A stretch of DNA of 64,000 bases from Enterococcus larvae. Lineage in GTDB: Bacteria > Bacillota > Bacilli > Lactobacillales > Enterococcaceae. Position 1 is the stretch's first letter, and the number at the start of each line of letters is the position of its first letter. The notes below the pieces were generated by a model. The model was not told the origin of the DNA. It made no database searches and saw only the letters and a program-made list of their open reading frames with translations. This document shows positions 46,565 through 56,752 of this stretch, piece after piece. The stretch spans positions 124,001 to 188,000 of the forward strand of contig NZ_JAEDXU010000004.1 of NCBI RefSeq assembly GCF_017830045.1, in the 5' to 3' direction. A program made the position numbers and the translations under genes.

Positions 46565-47878
46565 TTATTTTTTCATTAAATCGCCTTCGTAGTAAAAGTC
46601 AATCGTTGTATCTTCTGTTGCGTCGAAGTCTGAAGCATGACTACCTGATACATAATCAGCACCCGGATTGTATGGATGTTGAGCTTTCAATTCATCAACA
46701 GATACGTTTTCGCCTAAATTGTATTCAAATTCTTTCGTTTCCAAATGATAATTCCCTGATCCATCAGCATCGATCCAGTAATTTACTTTGATTGTTACTT
46801 TAAATGCTGTCGGAGCTTCTGAGAATACGACTTGATGAACACCTGCATATTTCAATTGTGTCGGCTCACATTTCACACCGTAGTTAATGATGCAGCAGTT
46901 TTTTGCCTGACGTGTTCCAACAACTCTCATAGAAGATGGAGAACCTTTAGCAGGATCTGCTAATAGTCCACCCTGACTATTCAAGTAAACACCACCAGGC
47001 TCTGAAGCCCAAGTGTAATTCTTCATGTCGTTCATGTTGCGTTTTACCGTCTTATAATTTGTAACGAAGACTGGCGTATCAAAGCTGATTTCAAATGTTG
47101 GTTTTCTATATTCTTCACGGACAACCGCTCCGCAGTATGCACGCAGCATTTTTTTGTCTGCTTGTAATGCTGAAACCCCACTGTTGATATCATTAGAAAC
47201 ACCGGTGATTGAGCTGCCTTTACCTTCTGCTTGAATGTGCGCAATTGCCGAACGAGCACCGGAAACCTGTCCTTCTCCTACAACTGTTGCGCCACTCCAT
47301 GCGTAGATATCGCGATAAGCCCAGATACCAGTTCCTTCAGTTGCAGTCCCTTTAAGAACTGAGCTTAAGAAAGGCTTGATATCGTTATTACACCAGATAC
47401 CATAATTTGTTCCATAAGCTTCCACAGTACCAGCCTTCATACGGATCTCATTATGGACACGGATTCCTGCTTCATTTCCTTTAGCAGTGATTTTTCCTTT
47501 TCCGCTAAAATAGAAAGGCTTAAAGTAGCCGCCTACATTAATACCGAACTGCCCCTGCTTTGTATCAGCATTCAGTTCGCCATTCCCATTGACATACAAA
47601 GAGCTCTTTGTATAAATAGAATCAATGTTCACAGGAATCGTATTATTCAAGTTCACTGTAAGCGCACAAGAACTGTAGATAACTGTTTCTTCTGTCAGTT
47701 CGTACTTCTTCGTTCCTTTTTTTAATACATTTACGCCATTTTCCGTAACGATCGTTGTTGTTCCACCCTTTAAATCGATTGAACCTCTCAATACTTCTGC
47801 TGATGATTCATGACCACCAATAAACAATGCTCCGACAAATCCTAATGCCAGCATTCCTGCAAGATGTCTCTTCTTCAT
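46565..47878 (-). CDS. Secreted beta-helix-like protein 1
   Basis: The 437-residue precursor has a signal peptide (GALFIGGHESSAE). Residues ~35-230 form short beta repeats with Gly and Asn turns (KGKITAKGNEAGIRVHNEIRMKAGTVEAYG), suggesting a right-handed beta-helix. A middle region (~240-350) is followed by a final ~85-residue domain ending DFDATEDTTIDFYYEGD. It has no wall anchor. Several Cys are present, more than in its paralog at 48176-49468. ATG 47878 has AAAGG 9 nt upstream. Function unknown; possible secreted glycan-binding or glycan-active protein. Confidence 0.8.
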   Translation of the reverse strand: MKKRHLAGMLALGFVGALFIGGHESSAEVLRGSIDLKGGTTTIVTENGVNVLKKGTKKYELTEETVIYSSCALTVNLNNTIPVNIDSIYTKSSLYVNGNGELNADTKQGQFGINVGGYFKPFYFSGKGKITAKGNEAGIRVHNEIRMKAGTVEAYGTNYGIWCNNDIKPFLSSVLKGTATEGTGIWAYRDIYAWSGATVVGEGQVSGARSAIAHIQAEGKGSSITGVSNDINSGVSALQADKKMLRAYCGAVVREEYRKPTFEISFDTPVFVTNYKTVKRNMNDMKNYTWASEPGGVYLNSQGGLLADPAKGSPSSMRVVGTRQAKNCCIINYGVKCEPTQLKYAGVHQVVFSEAPTAFKVTIKVNYWIDADGSGNYHLETKEFEYNLGENVSVDELKAQHPYNPGADYVSGSHASDFDATEDTTIDFYYEGDLMKK

Positions 47879-47887
47879 TTTGTCCAT

Positions 47888-48175
47888 CCTTTCAAAAAAA
47901 TACCAATATTTTATTACAACTAAAATATTACCACAATAAATAACAAAGGTTTTATCATGTTTTTATACAAACTAATTAAACCTTTGATTGAAAAGTAATT
48001 TATTTATTACTTATAAGAAATAAGATTAACCAATTAGGATAAATTAATCATTAATAAAATTTAATTACGTTTATTATATATATAAATAAACACTTATCAA
48101 TAATTAAAAATTGATAAAAAAACAAAAAAAGAGATCGGATGAACCGATCTCCTTTAAACTTTCAACAGCTATCTG
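47888..48175. other. Very AT-rich intergenic region
   Basis: About 290 bp of highly AT-rich DNA between the two beta-helix genes, with the terminator hairpin GAGATCGG/CCGATCTC (48131-48151) of the upstream gene at its right end. No gene is seen. Confidence 0.6.
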
Positions 48176-49468
48176 TTACGCGTCGCCTTCATAATAAAAA
48201 TCAATTGTTTTATCATCAGTTGCATCGAAATCAGCCGCTTCACTACCAGTAACAAAATCTGCACTAGCACTAAATGGATGTTGCGCTTTTAACTCTTCGA
48301 TAGATACAGTCGAACCTGGTTCAAATTTGAACTCTTTCGGTTCAGTCATATCGTAAACGCCATCGCCATCAGTATCAATATGATAGTTCACACTGATCGT
48401 TACTTCATTAGCAGTTTTCACACCTTCAAAAACAACCTGATGAGAACCGTTGTATGTCAACCATACAGATTCTTCTTTAACATATTTGTTTACGATTGCG
48501 TAGAAACCTGTTTTACGAGTACCAGTGATCGTCATGTTGATCGGCGCACCCTCTTTACTATACAATCTTCCATTGTTCAATTCTACTAAACCAGCAGGAT
48601 CAGATGTCCAAGTATAGTTTTTAGCATTTTTCAAATGCCAGCCAACTTGTGTAATATCTTCTACTTTGATTCCATCTTTCTTATCTACAACAATTGTTGG
48701 ATTTTGGTACACTTCACGAACCACTCCGCCACATCTCGCACGTAGTGTTGTTGAATTATGCAACGCTGCATAACCGCTGTTAAAGTTACGTGAAATACCA
48801 GTGATCACACTGCCTTCATGATCCGCTTTGATCAATTCACCAGTAAAGATACCAGCTAATTCACCTTCAGCAGTCAATTTTGAGCCTGAGCGTACAAAAA
48901 CATCTTCTCCGGCATATACACCGAATTTCTCTTCTGAGTTCGCATTCAACACAGCACCTGTATACGTCTGCACATCACTCTTCACCCAAACGCCATATTG
49001 TTTTCCGTAAGCATTGATCGTTCCGCCATGCTGCTCAATTTGAGAAGAAGTACGTACACCAGCTTCATTCCCTCTAGAATTGATAACCGCTTTACTCTTT
49101 GAATCAACGACCAGATCGTCCCCAACATTGATACCGAATTGGCCATCAGCATCTGCGTTCAATTCACCATTTCCGTAAATTTTCAAATGATTCTTCGTAT
49201 AGATTGAATCAATACTTACTGGAGCAGAGTTATTCAAAGTTAATTTCAATGTTTTCGAGCTGTAAATCATACTATCTTCTGTCAACTCGTAAGTAGCGCT
49301 TTTCGTTTTTAACAAGCTTACGCCATTCTCTACAACAATTGTAGAGTCCGCCCCTTTCAAATCAACATTTCCTGTTAGTACTTGTGCTGCCGAAGCATCA
49401 CTTGCTCCTATAAACATTGCACCGGCAAACCCTAGAGCCAGCATTCCTGCAAGACTTCTTTTTTTCAT
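48176..49468 (-). CDS. Secreted beta-helix-like protein 2
   Basis: The 430-residue precursor is a paralog of the gene at 46565-47878 along its whole length. Signal peptide (GASDASAAQ), beta repeats (KSKAVINSRGNEAGVRTSSQ, KLTAEGELAGIFTGELI), a middle segment with RCGGVVREVYQNP, and the same final domain ending DFDATDDKTIDFYYEGD. ATG 49468 follows AAAGG by 9 nt. No anchor. The pair is a tandem duplication, each copy with its own terminator and an AT-rich upstream region. Function unknown. Confidence 0.8.
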   Translation of the reverse strand: MKKRSLAGMLALGFAGAMFIGASDASAAQVLTGNVDLKGADSTIVVENGVSLLKTKSATYELTEDSMIYSSKTLKLTLNNSAPVSIDSIYTKNHLKIYGNGELNADADGQFGINVGDDLVVDSKSKAVINSRGNEAGVRTSSQIEQHGGTINAYGKQYGVWVKSDVQTYTGAVLNANSEEKFGVYAGEDVFVRSGSKLTAEGELAGIFTGELIKADHEGSVITGISRNFNSGYAALHNSTTLRARCGGVVREVYQNPTIVVDKKDGIKVEDITQVGWHLKNAKNYTWTSDPAGLVELNNGRLYSKEGAPINMTITGTRKTGFYAIVNKYVKEESVWLTYNGSHQVVFEGVKTANEVTISVNYHIDTDGDGVYDMTEPKEFKFEPGSTVSIEELKAQHPFSASADFVTGSEAADFDATDDKTIDFYYEGDA

Positions 49469-49510
49469 TACATTCATCCTTTCAAAAACGAGTATTTTGT
49501 TTACATTCAC

Positions 49511-50174
49511 AATATTACCATAATAAATAACATAAGTTTTATCACATTTTTGTATATAAAATCAAAACAATGATAAGTCAGTAATTTATTTCTTTCATAA
49601 AATAAAATAAAAACCCTTTTAAACCAACGTTACACAAATGAAAGGTAAATAATTGAATAAAATCATTAAATATATAAAAATAACATTTTTGATTAAAAAA
49701 TAACAAAACGAAACAGAACTTTCCCGAAAAATCAAAAAAAGGATGACGCTGCAGTGCGTTCGGTAAAACTCGTGTCATAAAACAAGTGAACCGCTTCACT
49801 CTTTATGTTTAGAGATTGATAAAAGTCAGAGTTAAGCAAAAAAAGTGCTGAAAACAGAGTCAACCTCCATTTTCAACACTGATTTTTCAAAGCTATTATA
49901 CCTAAAGGCTTATCATACTTTCCTTCAGTTGTCCTCAATTTGCTTATCCAGATAAACTTTCTACAATTAACAAAAGACATGATCTAGCCATTCAACTTTC
50001 CAACCAGGGAAATTCATCAACGGTGTAGGTATCTGATTGTCGCTCCCTTAATTCAAACACCTCGACTCGATAGTATCAATGGCATTTCTGTTCAATTTTC
50101 ACACTATGAACCAGCACATAACTACCAAAATACTTCTTTATGATTCCAGCGTACTAACCACAGCCGCATCCCTG
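49511..50174. other. Intergenic region upstream of beta-helix gene 2
   Basis: About 660 bp. A terminator-like hairpin (AGTGCTGAAAA and TTTTCAACACT, 49844-49880) has seven T on the minus strand and would end transcripts from the methyltransferase. Between it and 50174 only short broken frames are seen, for example one reading FPGWKVEWLDHVFC near 49990-50030; this may be gene debris, but I cannot name it. Confidence 0.5.
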
Positions 50175-51188
50175 TTAATCTATTTTTTCATTCTTATCAT
50201 TAGCAAAGCAATAAACCGTTGAAGGTCCACTTAAACTGATCTCATCAACTTTTTTATAACCAGCTTCATCAAATAGTTGAAGCAAATGCGCAGGTGTAAA
50301 GGAACTGCCTGTTCCAACTAACGAAAAGAACAAGTCAAAAATAGATTCTAAATTATCAGAAGGATTCGTCAGCATGAATTCATTGACAATGATTTTTCCT
50401 GATGGCTTCAAATAATGACTGACCGTTTTTAGCAGTTCAATGTTTTCTTGATCGTTGTACCCATGCATCACATTACTTAGGATAACTAGATCAATTTCCG
50501 GTACCTCTTTATTTACATCAAAGATGTCCCCCTGATATAAGGTCATTCGTTTTTGGGATATTAAATCTTCATTTCTATCTTTCGCTATTTGAATAACGCT
50601 ATCAATATCTATCGCAAAGCCTTCCCAGCTCTCATTCTCCTTTAGCAATGTCGTAGTATAGATTCCAGTTCCACAGCCTAAGTCCAATATTTTCAGATTA
50701 TCTTCTTCAAGCAATCCATTTTTCAATTGGTCAATTAGGCTTTTAGCGCTGATTTTAGCTAAAGAGTTTAGAAACGGCATCGCGCTTTCCCAAACCTTAC
50801 TATCTTTGGAAGCAAATACATTAAGGCCACTCTGTCCGCTAACAATCATTTCCGATAAATGACTTGCTAAATCTCTAATCAACTGTTTGTGCAGCAGCCA
50901 AATATCCCCATTGTAAAACGGACTTTCTTTTAGTATGTATGGAGAATATTTATCCCCAATTTGATACTCACCTGATACCTCTTTTAAAAAATCTAAATTT
51001 TTTAACGTTAGCAAAACTCTTTCAATCGTAGGTAAATGATACCCTTTGCTACTGCTTAATTTTTCCGGAGTATTCAATCCATGCGAAATGTCATCAAATA
51101 ATCCTAGTTCCAAAGCAGAGAAAACGGTTTCATTTTCGATGGGACGCCATGTTTCTACTAAATAATCGTGGTATACATTATTTTTCAT
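50175..51188 (-). CDS. SAM-dependent O-methyltransferase
   Basis: 337 residues with an N-terminal helical dimerisation domain (ALELGLFDDISHG, GYHLPTIERVLLTL) and a Rossmann methyltransferase domain with LKILDLGCGTGIYTT (motif I), YQGDIFDV and LKPSGKIIVNEFM. This is the acetylserotonin/antibiotic O-methyltransferase type found in secondary metabolism. No biosynthetic partner is adjacent, so the substrate is unknown. GGAGGAA precedes the ATG; a strong promoter lies upstream. Confidence 0.88.
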   Translation of the reverse strand: MKNNVYHDYLVETWRPIENETVFSALELGLFDDISHGLNTPEKLSSSKGYHLPTIERVLLTLKNLDFLKEVSGEYQIGDKYSPYILKESPFYNGDIWLLHKQLIRDLASHLSEMIVSGQSGLNVFASKDSKVWESAMPFLNSLAKISAKSLIDQLKNGLLEEDNLKILDLGCGTGIYTTTLLKENESWEGFAIDIDSVIQIAKDRNEDLISQKRMTLYQGDIFDVNKEVPEIDLVILSNVMHGYNDQENIELLKTVSHYLKPSGKIIVNEFMLTNPSDNLESIFDLFFSLVGTGSSFTPAHLLQLFDEAGYKKVDEISLSGPSTVYCFANDKNEKID

Positions 51189-51746
51189 CGTTGATTCCTC
51201 CTAACAAATTGTTAATTGATTATATTTTGTGTTCTGAAAATAGTCAAAGGTTATACTTAAAAAAAAATGCGCTTAAAATTTTCTTAATTTCCGAGGAAAA
51301 TTACATACATAAAGTGATATAAAACGCATAAAACCAAGCGACTTTTCTGTTCTATCTCTTCTTTTCCAATTTAATAAAATGGACACCTATACTATCATCC
51401 TAGACTAAAACCAGGTAACCTATCGCACTTTGCTTACTTTTCAACTTTTTATAATTGATGATGATTATTTACTAATAGAAGTAAATAATTTTCTAAACAC
51501 CACAGAACTCATCATCAAGTAAGCTGCCTGATAAAACAAAAAAATCATAGTAAAAAATCACGTATTATCGAGGCTCTCCCCCTATAAAAAAGTGATTTCC
51601 ACTATGACTTACCTATGAAATAATTAAACAGATATCAAATATAATTATAAAATATCAGCTTGATTTCGCTATTACTCGCCCAAAGATAAGCGATACTATT
51701 ATCAATGCTTTATACAATACCACTATTTTCAGTACTAGCGAATGAA
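51189..51746. other. AT-rich intergenic region
   Basis: About 560 bp. The left end holds the methyltransferase promoter. An imperfect inverted repeat (TCATAGT..AAATCAC and GTGATTT..ACTATGA, 51545-51607) may end the WxL operon transcript. No gene is seen. Confidence 0.55.
51219..51247 (-). promoter_or_regulatory. Promoter of the methyltransferase gene
   Basis: On the minus strand, TTGACT (51242-51247), a 17-nt spacer and TATAAT (51219-51224). An adjacent TTAACAATTTGTTA palindrome could be an operator. Confidence 0.8.
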
Positions 51747-52496
51747 TCAGCTATAATAATCTTTCAAATAAAGCTGTATCTTAACCGGAATACCCTTTTC
51801 TCCATATGCGATACGCAGTCGTTTTCCTAGCACTCCTTTTTCTTTCGCTTTTTCAAAGGTATCATACAACACAATATACTGGTTCTTCAGTTCTTCTTCT
51901 GATTTCGCCATTAGAAGTTCTACTTCACCGGCGATGTCCTCTTCTGAGATACCAGCCTGTTCTCCCAGCTTCATGATATATTCCTGAAGGTCTCCGCCAT
52001 TGTATTTTTCGGTTGCCCCACTGTTGATGACCTCCAGCTTATAAATATCCATGTAGACGGTTCCCTTTTCAGCATTATAAGCATAATCAATTTGACTATT
52101 GCTATAGATAGGATATAGTCCCTCTTCGTTCTTCATAACAACAGCTGTGCTGTACGTCGCTTCTCGCTCCTGTGACGAAACTGAATAGAAAGCGGCATCC
52201 AGAATCAACCCTTCATCTGCTTCAAGATGCTGAATAGTCAGCGCTTCAATCGCTTCTAAAAAATCGGGAATTTTAAGATTCAGCTTTTCCGTTACCGCTT
52301 GTTCCGCTTCTTTTTTACCAACATTTTGTAATTGATACACCGAGAATGGTTTGGCTTGCGTTATAATAGTGATCAGTGATTCATCTGATTCAGAAAGTCC
52401 TTTTCTTGCAGCCGTCTCTTTCTCACTGCATCCTGCCAAAGCCAATATTGATCCAGTAATAAGCAACATCTTTTTCCATGTATTCATCTTATCCAT
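51747..52496 (-). CDS. Lipoprotein of unknown function
   Basis: The 249-residue precursor has a lipobox (ILALAGC) at about residue 22, so it should be lipidated and outside the membrane. The mature part is acidic and alpha/beta, with no domain I recognise; its end (LRIAYGEKGIPVKIQLYLKDYY) is beta-rich. It begins 4 nt after the preceding lipoprotein gene and is the last gene of the long WxL operon. Confidence 0.75.
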   Translation of the reverse strand: MDKMNTWKKMLLITGSILALAGCSEKETAARKGLSESDESLITIITQAKPFSVYQLQNVGKKEAEQAVTEKLNLKIPDFLEAIEALTIQHLEADEGLILDAAFYSVSSQEREATYSTAVVMKNEEGLYPIYSNSQIDYAYNAEKGTVYMDIYKLEVINSGATEKYNGGDLQEYIMKLGEQAGISEEDIAGEVELLMAKSEEELKNQYIVLYDTFEKAKEKGVLGKRLRIAYGEKGIPVKIQLYLKDYYS

Positions 52497-52499
52497 CTC

Positions 52500-53498
52500 C
52501 TAATCAAATGTGCTCAGATCAAATCCAATTGGCTCCGGTTGCTCAAATTCAGATTCAAGGAACTCGACATAGACCATTTGTTCCCCATCAGGAAGAAGTG
52601 AGTAAAAGGCCAGTCCAACACTACTTTCGCCAGGTTTCAGCGTTTTCTTATTGTCTTCAGCCAACACTTTAAGATTTCCGACCTCGTCGCTATCCGGAAA
52701 TTCTGCTTGTTTCAAAACAGACTCTCCTTGCTTCACATTGGTTTTCTCATACCATATCAGCGGTTTGATGTCCTTCTCACTATTGTTCAAAATACTAAAT
52801 CGAACAGCTAGATATTCCTGATCTTCTACAGTCACTTTACGGAATCCAGCAACATTAACCGTCATCTGTTCACTTTCAACTGCAGTTTCCGGAAGCTCTG
52901 TTGATTCTTCCGTAACTGCCGCATCAGACTCCTTCGTTTTTGATTCGTTTTTCTGTTTTTTCTCCACCAACGTATCAACAGATTCATCGATTATTTTTAC
53001 TCGATCCTCATACCTATTATCATCTGCGGAATAAAAGATAAGCTCCAATACCTCTTCATCCGTAATCACATAGTAAGAATGAACCCAGACACTTTCATCC
53101 TTATAGCTTCCATTCAACGTATATTTATATATCTGGTTTCCATTCGCTTCATAATCCATCATATAGATATCTTCTAAGTTGGAGTATCCATAGATTTTTT
53201 TCAGGTTTTCTCGGGTAGCATTCCCAAAATCAGTCAAGTCCAGCTGTTCCTTAGAAGAAATCTGAATAAACATCTGAGACTTACTCTGTTTATCTTCTGC
53301 AGCAAAAACCGTTCGGGTGCCAAATTCCGCTTTATAATCAGCCTCCGTTCTTTTCACCCAAGTACTCGGCAAATTAAATTGATATACATAAGAATTACTG
53401 CTGAACTCTTCTTTTTCTTCCGAAAGCTTTGCTCCACATCCTGATAAGACCAGTACGATCACTGCCATCAACCAAATCACTCGTTTTTTATTCATCAT
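52500..53498 (-). CDS. Lipoprotein with C-terminal DUF5067-like domain
   Basis: 332 residues from ATG 53498 with AAGGAAGG upstream. It has a lipobox (VLVLSGC), an N-terminal domain (~25-185) resembling surface PsbP/lipoprotein folds, a Glu/Lys-rich linker, and a C-terminal domain (YLAVRFSILNNSEKDIKPLIWYE, KTLKPGESSVGLAFYSL) of the DUF5067 type, an immunoglobulin-like fold common in Firmicute lipoproteins. Its start overlaps the YfhO gene by 11 nt, so translation is coupled. Confidence 0.8.
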   Translation of the reverse strand: MMNKKRVIWLMAVIVLVLSGCGAKLSEEKEEFSSNSYVYQFNLPSTWVKRTEADYKAEFGTRTVFAAEDKQSKSQMFIQISSKEQLDLTDFGNATRENLKKIYGYSNLEDIYMMDYEANGNQIYKYTLNGSYKDESVWVHSYYVITDEEVLELIFYSADDNRYEDRVKIIDESVDTLVEKKQKNESKTKESDAAVTEESTELPETAVESEQMTVNVAGFRKVTVEDQEYLAVRFSILNNSEKDIKPLIWYEKTNVKQGESVLKQAEFPDSDEVGNLKVLAEDNKKTLKPGESSVGLAFYSLLPDGEQMVYVEFLESEFEQPEPIGFDLSTFD

Positions 53499-56094
53499 AT
53501 GCCTTCCTTCTTTTAGAATACAGCCATCCACTGTAACCAATAAACATAGCTAGACATCCTGCAAACATGATTGCCCCAAGTTTAAACCCCTGCGGTAAAA
53601 AGACAAATTCAATCCTATGACTCCCCTTCGGAATATTCAGCGTAAGAAAGGCCTTATTCAAGTTCGGCATTCCCACTTCTTTTCCGTCCACATACGCCTT
53701 CCACCCAGCATCATAAGGAATTGTCGTAAACAGTACCTGATCCTTTTCAAGTTCAACCTCTACCATTGCTCTTCGATCAGATACATCAAGATCGATTCCC
53801 TTTTCATTGATTTTTTCAACTGCTTGTTCAAACTTCTGCGTATCGATCAACAGCACATCCGGCTGAAACAGATTGACCAGCCTAGTCCCTGTAAAGCTAA
53901 CCTTCACCACGACTGCTGTTCCTTCTTCATAATATCCCAGGTTGTAATATTGGCCTGTTGAGGATAAAGGACTTGATCGAGTAACATCATTCACCGTCCA
54001 CTCAACGGTGCAATCCTCTAAGTAGCTGAAGCTAGAGGGATACATACTAAGATACGCCTGCTGCTTTGCCGGTACGTATACTTCCCAAGTGATCTCCTTC
54101 GGTTCAGTCAATCCAGCACCTGTATAGGTCACTTCATTCCCTGATTGGGTCTCTATCACATTCTTCATTTCCACTTTTCTAGGCTCAACAACTTTCGTCA
54201 TCTCCTCTTCTTCCTCAGATAAGTAGTTAAATAAGCCTACCTGGCTCTTAACGGCATCTGTTTCAAATATCTCATCGTCAGTCAATATCCCCAGAGGTAA
54301 TGCATATTGATTCTCATATAGGGAATAATCGCCTTCCTCGCCAATCTTTTCATAACCAAATTTCATGATATCGCTTTTCGAAAGGTTATACTTGACCCCT
54401 AGTAGAGAATCCATCAATAGCGTATTATTCTCATACTTTATATTTAGGTTGCTCCCTAATGAGCGATAGCCTAAATTGTTCAGGTATGCCGATGAATGCC
54501 TGTTTCGAATAGAAGAAAACATAGAAATACCGCTATACCCAAAGCGAAAGCTGTCATTCAAAGTGATACGATCCAAATTCTCCAATCGGTAAAAACCATC
54601 ATTTTCAGCCTTCGTCTTATCCACAAGCGTTTGTATCGACTCAGAACGCTCATCATAGTCAAATGCCGATTCTGACGGATACCCCCACTCAGCACCAATC
54701 CCCTGGATCATTGCATTAGCGTTAAGAGATGCTTCCGATACCATCATTACTAAGAACAACACCGGAACCCATTTCTGAAAAACACCTTGTTTCCCTTTCA
54801 GTAGAAGCAACAGAAGAGCGAGAGCCAAAAAGCCGATTGTTAAATATAAAGAAAAATCAGTGATGTAATCGTAGCGTTTCTTGTTGGATAACACTATGGC
54901 AGTAATAGCCACAGCTCCGACAGCCAAAACGATATTGACTAGCTGATTGATATCCTCTTTTTCAAAATGCTCAAACCCATATCCTCCTAGCAGAATAATT
55001 ACAAATGAAAATAAAAAACTAAATCGGAATAAAAACATATTCGGTGCATGCAGACCATGCCACAACAGATTTAGCGGGTCGATATAAACACTCGCAATCA
55101 AAAACAGCAGCAGACTTCCATACAGTATTTTATTCCGCCGAGGAATCTTTTTCGTGGAAAAATAATAGATGGCAAACAATAATGGAACCAGTCCAATATA
55201 GATAAACGGTGCACTGCCGTATTTACTGGTATCATAGACAGCCACCAGATTCTTTACAATAAAATCCCAGCCACCGGTATCTCTTGTCCAAAAGCTATTC
55301 AGCGGATCTAATCCCTCGCCATTGTTCGTTAAATCAAAGATAGTTGGCAAAATCGTCAGCATCGAGGCACCGCCAGCTAATAACGAGGTAATCAAATAAC
55401 TGAAAATACTTCCTTTATAACGCTCTCTATCCGTTAATAGACGCACCCAGAAATACAGGAATGAAAACAACCCCACCATAAATGCCATGTAAAAATTGGA
55501 TAAAAACAAAGCAAGATAACTGATAAATAGAAGCGTAGGCTTACGTTTATCCATTACTCGATGGATCCCTAAAATAACCAGCGGCAAATAAACGAATGTA
55601 TCCAACCACATAATGACCTCAGAATAGGCTACTGCATAGCTCATCAAGGCATACGCGATACTGAAAGACAGCTGATACCAAGGACCCATTTTTTTAAAGG
55701 TATTGACCGCAAATACCCAAAAGGATAAACCGATACACGCAAACTTGATCAGCGTGATCACATACAACGCATCCGCCATCGAATGATTATCAAAAAGCAA
55801 TACCAACGGCGTGAATAAACCATTTAAATAATATGCAGAGAAGGACCAATAATTCAGCCCAAGGGAGCCATACCACGTATAGAAAATACTCTGTTCGCCA
55901 CGAAGCATACTGTTGAAGCTGGCGTGAAAGTTAGCATATTGGGAATAACCGTCACTCGCTAAAATCATCCTGTCGCTTCCCAGATAAATACCGTTTAATG
56001 CATAGACAGTTATCATCACCACTAAGGGAATCAAAAAACTGAGCAGCAGAAACCCCCCTCTATTTTTTAAGAAGCATCCTATCTTATTTTTCAT
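53488..56094 (-). CDS. YfhO-family multi-pass membrane protein
   Basis: 868 residues with about thirteen N-terminal membrane helices, a large extracytoplasmic domain (~480-830) and a last helix before a basic tail. The signature YSQYANFHASFNSMLRGEQSIFYTWYGSLGLNYWSFSAYYLNG-type region in the first loop and the late LFTTIPYDAGWKAYVDG, LTLNIPKGSHRIEFVFLPQG match YfhO. Family members are GT-C-like and linked to glycosylation of teichoic or lipoteichoic acids. Position in the WxL operon suggests surface-glycan work on the same envelope site. Confidence 0.9.
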   Translation of the reverse strand: MKNKIGCFLKNRGGFLLLSFLIPLVVMITVYALNGIYLGSDRMILASDGYSQYANFHASFNSMLRGEQSIFYTWYGSLGLNYWSFSAYYLNGLFTPLVLLFDNHSMADALYVITLIKFACIGLSFWVFAVNTFKKMGPWYQLSFSIAYALMSYAVAYSEVIMWLDTFVYLPLVILGIHRVMDKRKPTLLFISYLALFLSNFYMAFMVGLFSFLYFWVRLLTDRERYKGSIFSYLITSLLAGGASMLTILPTIFDLTNNGEGLDPLNSFWTRDTGGWDFIVKNLVAVYDTSKYGSAPFIYIGLVPLLFAIYYFSTKKIPRRNKILYGSLLLFLIASVYIDPLNLLWHGLHAPNMFLFRFSFLFSFVIILLGGYGFEHFEKEDINQLVNIVLAVGAVAITAIVLSNKKRYDYITDFSLYLTIGFLALALLLLLLKGKQGVFQKWVPVLFLVMMVSEASLNANAMIQGIGAEWGYPSESAFDYDERSESIQTLVDKTKAENDGFYRLENLDRITLNDSFRFGYSGISMFSSIRNRHSSAYLNNLGYRSLGSNLNIKYENNTLLMDSLLGVKYNLSKSDIMKFGYEKIGEEGDYSLYENQYALPLGILTDDEIFETDAVKSQVGLFNYLSEEEEEMTKVVEPRKVEMKNVIETQSGNEVTYTGAGLTEPKEITWEVYVPAKQQAYLSMYPSSFSYLEDCTVEWTVNDVTRSSPLSSTGQYYNLGYYEEGTAVVVKVSFTGTRLVNLFQPDVLLIDTQKFEQAVEKINEKGIDLDVSDRRAMVEVELEKDQVLFTTIPYDAGWKAYVDGKEVGMPNLNKAFLTLNIPKGSHRIEFVFLPQGFKLGAIMFAGCLAMFIGYSGWLYSKRRKAYDE

Positions 56095-56118
56095 AAAAAC
56101 CTCACATTCATGTTTGTT

Positions 56119-56730
56119 CTATTTCACTGATCCAATAGAGTCAAAAGGATAGTACCTGAAGATCACTACTCCATCGATCTGCTCTTTTTTTATAAATCCT
56201 AAATGTCGACTATCTGTAGAATTGCCCCGATTGTCTCCTAACACAAAATAGCTATCTCGAGGAATCTCTTTCAACTCTGATAACATCTCCCATACTTCTT
56301 TTGTGATCGTTACCTTCAACGTACCATCCGGTAATTCTTTAGCGTATAAATCAGACTTCAGCTCTCCTGATTCAGACAGCTGCTCATTGATATAAAAAGC
56401 ATTCCCTTCTGTATGGATCTTATCTCCCGGCATACCGACTATCCTTTTGACATAAGAGGTTTTACTTTCCTGATTGGGATAAAACGTGATCAGGTCATAG
56501 CGCTCCGGCTGCCTATCTTTATGAATAAATAGCCGATCACCTTCCTCAAACGTCGGAGCCATCGAAATTCCATCAACTTGATACGTACGAACTGTTCGTA
56601 TAAAAAAGATGAGTCCCACTCCTATAAAAAGAAAGAAAAAAGCAGAAAGAATTGTTTTTTTCTGCTTTTTCGACGCTATTCTTTCAGGTTTAGTCAATTT
56701 AAATTTTTTTCGATCTGGTATTTTATTCAT
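56119..56730 (-). CDS. lepB: Signal peptidase I (canonical Ser/Lys)
   Basis: 203 residues: a basic N-terminus, one membrane helix (ILSAFFFLFIGVGLIFFI), nucleophile Ser in VDGISMAPT, general base Lys in SYVKRIVGMPGD, and GDNRGNSTDSRHLGF. It cleaves Sec signal peptides outside the membrane. It follows a second signal peptidase by 22 nt within the WxL operon. Both catalytic residues are present, so this copy should be active. Confidence 0.93.
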   Translation of the reverse strand: MNKIPDRKKFKLTKPERIASKKQKKTILSAFFFLFIGVGLIFFIRTVRTYQVDGISMAPTFEEGDRLFIHKDRQPERYDLITFYPNQESKTSYVKRIVGMPGDKIHTEGNAFYINEQLSESGELKSDLYAKELPDGTLKVTITKEVWEMLSELKEIPRDSYFVLGDNRGNSTDSRHLGFIKKEQIDGVVIFRYYPFDSIGSVK

Positions 56731-56752
56731 TTCACTTTTTCCTCTGATTTTC

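Noticed and set aside
49578..49799. 73-codon minus-strand frame upstream of beta-helix gene 2
   Set aside because: Phe/Leu-rich AT-driven translation without a good start; no support.
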